Below, piece by piece: positions 60,911 to 64,000 of a stretch of DNA of 64,000 nt. A program made the translations under genes and the position numbers. The notes below the pieces were generated by a model that had not been told where the DNA came from, ran no database searches, and saw only the letters and a program-made list of their open reading frames with translations. The number at the start of each line of letters is the position of its first letter. The first letter of the stretch is position 1. Source of the stretch: DATKGQ01 sp035510715 (GTDB lineage Bacteria > Patescibacteriota > Saccharimonadia > Saccharimonadales > UBA4665); the NCBI GenBank assembly GCA_035510715.1, contig DATKGQ010000019.1, positions 1 to 64,000 on the forward strand, read 5' to 3'.

Positions 60911-60916
60911 ATTATA
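60911..60916 (-). promoter_or_regulatory. -10 hexamer of lepA
   Basis: Perfect TATAAT, 7 nt, ATG 60903; leaderless spacing that decides the start codon. Confidence 0.6.
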
Positions 60917-60928
60917 ACAGTGGTCGGG

Positions 60929-62524
60929 CTAGTAACCGAAACGAATTGGTTTTAAGGCAATTTTTTTAAGCTTAGCCAGGATTGACTTAGCTTCTTCGAG
61001 TCCGAATAACACCGACATCGTCAGGTAGACTAATCCAGTCACACCGGCAATCAGCGATAATTTACTGCCCAGAGCAATTACGCCACGGTCTTTCAGCTCT
61101 AACGGGAACAACTGGACCATAATAAAGCCAGCCACCACGCTGAAACCGGTTACTGAAATTATTTTGACCAGGCCATATAAGAATTTCAGGTCAAGTAATT
61201 TATGGTCACGTTTCACCATAATAATAGACAGCGTGAAGACTTCCAGCATGGCCGACAATGATTGGCTGATCGCCAGTCCGCTGACACCGTAGCCGTGAGG
61301 CGCCGGCCGGGCCAGAAAAGTCACCAAGGTAATGTTAATGATAATGATAATGACTGATACGCATAACGGCGTAATGGTGTCTTTATGGGAGTAAAACCAG
61401 CGCGAGATAATCGTATAGAGCACCGCGAAGAAAATAAAGACCGTCAAGAAACCGAAAATGGTGGCAATATTATTGCTGGCGTTGGTAAAAATTATCCGGG
61501 CCAGGTACCCCCGGGTATAGAAGCATATTACCGCTACCGGCATAGCTACCCAGATCATTGCCCGGACAACCTGTAAAAATTCCTTACGGAACAAATCCGG
61601 CCGGCCCTGCGACAGGCGGTTGTTCATTTGCGGAAAGGCAGCTGTGCTGATCGCCGTACCGATCAGAAAGGTCGGTGCTGTGGCCAGGACATAGGCGTTG
61701 GCATAAAAACTTATATTGCCGGTTCCCAGCCGGCGGGCAAAGTGGGTTTCAACAATACTCTCAACCTGATCAATACCCTGGTCAAGCGAGCGTGGGGGTA
61801 ACTGGCGGAGAACCGTTTTAAAATCTGCACTCCGCCAAAGAATTTTTGGCGACCAGTGAAAGTTAGTTCCGAACAGGCCGGTGCAAACGACAGCCAGTTG
61901 CAGCACGGCGCCGCACAGGGCGCCGATACCTAGCCCGATAATTCCGATGTTATGCCTAAAGATGAAGATACTGGCGATAATCAAGGCGTTATAGAACATT
62001 GGCGCCAGGGCATAAAAGAAAAACCGGCCGAGCGCCTGTTGGGTAGCGGTCAGAACACCGGATATGGTAAATAAAAGCGGGTTAAAGGCCAGAAAACGCA
62101 TGATTGTGACAGTATTGTGCAGTTGCTGAGGCGTTAAGTTAGGCGAAATAATGTAGTGCACCATCGGTTCGGCAAAAATGAAAATCAATACGCCGACAAC
62201 GAACATGACCATTACCAGTAAGTTAAGCAGGCTGGTTGAAATTTCCCACATTCCCCGCTTATCACCCTTGTGCAGACGATCGGCTAAGACCGGCATGAAG
62301 GCTACGCCCAGTGCTCCGGCGGCCAAGGTAAAGAAGAAAAAGTCCGGAATATTAAACGCCGCGAAGTAAGAGTCGGTACTGCCGGGACCGGTCAGCGGAA
62401 AGTTACCATTAACCAGTTTGGTCCTTAAGAAACCAAGCCCCTGACCAAGCATAGCGCTACCGACCAGCAGAGTGGCAATATTCGTAAGACCGGGGTGTGT
62501 TCTTTTCTTCGTTGTTGGATTCAT
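60929..62524 (-). CDS. murJ: lipid II flippase MurJ
   Basis: A 531-residue MATE/MOP-family protein with about 14 membrane segments. NIATLLVGSAMLGQGLGFLR, DSYFAAFNIPDFFFFTLAAG and GALGVAFMPVLADRLHKG are the typical N-terminal MviN/MurJ stretch. It flips lipid II to the outer leaflet for wall assembly, using the carrier made by UppS. The Shine-Dalgarno GGAGTAAG lies about 14 nt before ATG 62524. It stops with TAG. Confidence 0.94.
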   Translation of the reverse strand: MNPTTKKRTHPGLTNIATLLVGSAMLGQGLGFLRTKLVNGNFPLTGPGSTDSYFAAFNIPDFFFFTLAAGALGVAFMPVLADRLHKGDKRGMWEISTSLLNLLVMVMFVVGVLIFIFAEPMVHYIISPNLTPQQLHNTVTIMRFLAFNPLLFTISGVLTATQQALGRFFFYALAPMFYNALIIASIFIFRHNIGIIGLGIGALCGAVLQLAVVCTGLFGTNFHWSPKILWRSADFKTVLRQLPPRSLDQGIDQVESIVETHFARRLGTGNISFYANAYVLATAPTFLIGTAISTAAFPQMNNRLSQGRPDLFRKEFLQVVRAMIWVAMPVAVICFYTRGYLARIIFTNASNNIATIFGFLTVFIFFAVLYTIISRWFYSHKDTITPLCVSVIIIIINITLVTFLARPAPHGYGVSGLAISQSLSAMLEVFTLSIIMVKRDHKLLDLKFLYGLVKIISVTGFSVVAGFIMVQLFPLELKDRGVIALGSKLSLIAGVTGLVYLTMSVLFGLEEAKSILAKLKKIALKPIRFGY

Positions 62525-62601
62525 TTAAATAAGACTTACTCCAAGTATAAAACAGCCATGACTACTATGTCACTTTAAAATTACACGAAAAATAAACTCA
62601 T

Positions 62602-63654
62602 TCAAACAATCAGGCCGCCGCCGACACAGTGGTTATCAGCTTCATAGATCACCGCTGATTGACCAGCCGTAACAGCCCTGACATCTTCTGCCAAAGTCAG
62701 CCTCAACCGGTTGCGTGACAATTTCCGCATCCCGGTAATAGCTACCGGCGCCGAACGGTAGCGGACACAGACTTCGTGGCGGCTGGTTCCATCAGGCGGG
62801 CCGTTAATCCAGTGGATGTCGCCCAGGTCGATCGAGTGCCGCCATAACTGTTCATCCTGCAAGTCAGTCGTAACAAAAATCTTATTCCGCATAATATCTT
62901 TACCGGTGACATAGTAAGGCAAACCGCCGCCGACATGCAGACCATGGCGTTGGCCAATAGTATATAAAATTGCCCCGTCATGCGTACCGACCAGTTTGCC
63001 GTTTTGATCGATAATTGGTCCCGTGGTTTGGGGGCCGAGTTCGGCTACCAGGAATTCGGCAATCGGAATCTCGCCGATAAAGCATATCCCCTGGCTGTCT
63101 TTTTTGTCCGCCGTGGCCAAATTTAAATGCTTGGCGATAGACCGGATTTGCGGTTTGGTGTAGGTACCCAGCGGCATAATCGTCTGGCTCAGGGCTTTGG
63201 CGCTCACCCGGTACAAAAAATACGTCTGATCCTTATTGCTGTCTTGGGCCCTAAACAACTTACCGCCAACCAGCCGGGCGTAATGTCCGGTGGCAATCAT
63301 ATCAGCACCGTCATCAAGAGCAGTCTGTAAAAACAATTTAAATTTTATTTCCTGGTTGCATAAAACATCCGGATTAGGAGTACGGCCGGCCCGGTACTCT
63401 TCAAGCATAACTGCCACCACCTGCTGGCGGTACTGTAACTCAAAATCATAAACTTTAAAGGGTATATCCAATTGCACGGCCACTCTTTTGGCATCCTGAA
63501 AATCTGTTTTCCAGGAACAGCTGTAGCCGGCTACACTAGCAGTCCAATTCTTCATATACACACCTGTCACACTGTAACCTTGTTGCTTGAGCAGGGCGGC
63601 GGTAACCGAGCTGTCAACGCCGCCGGACATACCGACATATACTTTTTTAGTCAT
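62602..63654 (-). CDS. mnmA: tRNA 2-thiouridylase MnmA
   Basis: A 350-residue tRNA-specific 2-thiouridylase: PP-loop GMSGGVDSS (8-16), TPNPDVLCNQEIKFKLF with nucleophile Cys99, ATGHYARL, SQGICFIGEIP with Cys191, and YTIGQRHGLHVGG in the central domain. It thiolates U34 of tRNA-Lys, -Glu and -Gln. It is upstream of murJ on the same strand, 77 bp apart. Confidence 0.97.
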   Translation of the reverse strand: MTKKVYVGMSGGVDSSVTAALLKQQGYSVTGVYMKNWTASVAGYSCSWKTDFQDAKRVAVQLDIPFKVYDFELQYRQQVVAVMLEEYRAGRTPNPDVLCNQEIKFKLFLQTALDDGADMIATGHYARLVGGKLFRAQDSNKDQTYFLYRVSAKALSQTIMPLGTYTKPQIRSIAKHLNLATADKKDSQGICFIGEIPIAEFLVAELGPQTTGPIIDQNGKLVGTHDGAILYTIGQRHGLHVGGGLPYYVTGKDIMRNKIFVTTDLQDEQLWRHSIDLGDIHWINGPPDGTSRHEVCVRYRSAPVAITGMRKLSRNRLRLTLAEDVRAVTAGQSAVIYEADNHCVGGGLIV

Positions 63655-63683
63655 AATCTGATAATAATAGCAAATTAAACAGC

Positions 63684-64000
63684 TTACTGATAGCGCATTT
63701 GTTCATCACTGCGCTCAATCCGGCGCCGCAGACTGAACAGTTCATAACGTTGTCCGAGCCAAAATGAAATCAGCAGCAGCGGCAACATGACAACCGCCGG
63801 CCACCAAATTACTTTGGTAACTGTTTGGACCGGTGACGTGGTTGTCGCTAATTGGGTTTTCGTGCCGTTGGCTAGACCGACTAATTGCAGAAAGGCCGTT
63901 TCACCGTTCTTGTCTGTCGCTTGGATTGTAATAGTATAGGTGCCGGCATCCTTATAAGTATGGGTAAGCGTGACATTCCCCTGGCTGGCTTCGCTAAGCA
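63684..64000 (-). CDS. PKD-type anchored protein, C-terminal part
   Basis: 104 residues of a protein that runs off the window. The visible part has a PKD-like strand pair (LTHTYKDAGTYTITIQATDK), a Thr/Ser linker, one membrane helix (VIWWPAVVMLPLLLISFWLG) and a short basic tail ending QMRYQ, giving a C-terminal anchor with an exported repeat domain. The stop is TAA 63686-63684, about 30 bp before mnmA in the transcription direction. Confidence 0.72.
   Translation of the reverse strand, partial: LSEASQGNVTLTHTYKDAGTYTITIQATDKNGETAFLQLVGLANGTKTQLATTTSPVQTVTKVIWWPAVVMLPLLLISFWLGQRYELFSLRRRIERSDEQMRYQ

Noticed and set aside
1..64000. CRISPR array, rRNA, transposase, prophage
   Set aside because: No regularly spaced repeats, rRNA-like sequence, transposase or phage structural gene could be seen; the holin-family protein at 41500-41850 is a normal chromosomal type.
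1..64000. Alternative genetic code (UGA as glycine, or UAG recoded)
   Set aside because: UGA ends several genes cleanly, including at ATGA overlaps (nusB, ruvX, ftsA-like), and UAG ends trmD and murJ, so one in-frame UAG at 6455 is not evidence of recoding.

Overview
The window looks like a stretch of a small Candidate Phyla Radiation genome, most likely Saccharibacteria (TM7). I infer this from gene content and style only, without a database search: densely packed housekeeping genes, short versions of AlaRS and UvrC, many bitopic proteins with a cytoplasmic low-complexity tail and an extracytoplasmic domain, spherulin-4-type and CHAP-type secreted enzymes, and almost no biosynthesis. UGA and UAG both act as ordinary stops, so the UGA=Gly code of Gracilibacteria/SR1 does not apply. 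Cell envelope genes (uppS, ddl, a murF-like gene, murJ, mltG, CHAP hydrolases, an ftsA-like gene) indicate a walled, Gram-positive-like cell.

Layout. 1-2257: minus-strand operon of two F420-type luciferase-like oxidoreductases and a DinB/mycothiol-type protein cut by the window edge. 2326-7778: accessory, partly AT-rich ground with a flippase-like membrane protein, orphan genes, hairpins and a metallopeptidase gene split by an in-frame UAG. 7819-10747: nucleotidyltransferase, methyltransferase, 2-phosphoglycerate-kinase-like P-loop kinase and a winged-helix/NUDIX regulator facing a perfect 30-bp palindrome. 10807-13824: two secreted multidomain proteins (ricin-lectin+CHAP, and CBM+Ig-like+GH135-like). 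13996-23280: NYN nuclease, uppS, histidine phosphatase, SIMPL protein, DUF1704-type peptidase, glmS, zwf and a small zincin. 23290-23950: nickel superoxide dismutase with its maturation protease. 23983-27943: trmD, khpA, rpsP, rnc, a NUDIX hydrolase, nusB and rpmF, an RNA/ribosome cluster. 28081-38128: VOC protein, an acidic orphan, leuS, ddl, murF-like, alpha/beta hydrolase and two related anchored proteins. 38163-39458: tRNA-Ala(CGC) and tRNA-Leu(CAG) flanking an AT-rich island with a Phd/RelE toxin-antitoxin pair. 39505-64000: substrate-binding protein, secG, holin-like protein, uvrC, rplY, dedA, uvrA, sbcB-like exonuclease, obg, LysM-CHAP, mltG, ruvX, a bitopic protein, ftsA-like, alaS, lepA, murJ, mnmA and a partial PKD-type anchored protein.

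The genes combine into translation and RNA maturation, wall synthesis and remodelling (UppS carrier, GlmS amino sugar, Ddl/MurF stem peptide, MurJ flipping, MltG and CHAP cutting), DNA repair (UvrA, UvrC, exonuclease, RuvX) and redox protection (NiSOD, G6PDH, F420-type enzymes). A recurring feature is a TATAAT/TATACT-like hexamer 6-8 nt before the start codon, which suggests that many transcripts are leaderless. All functional calls come from reading motifs by eye; none was checked by alignment or search.
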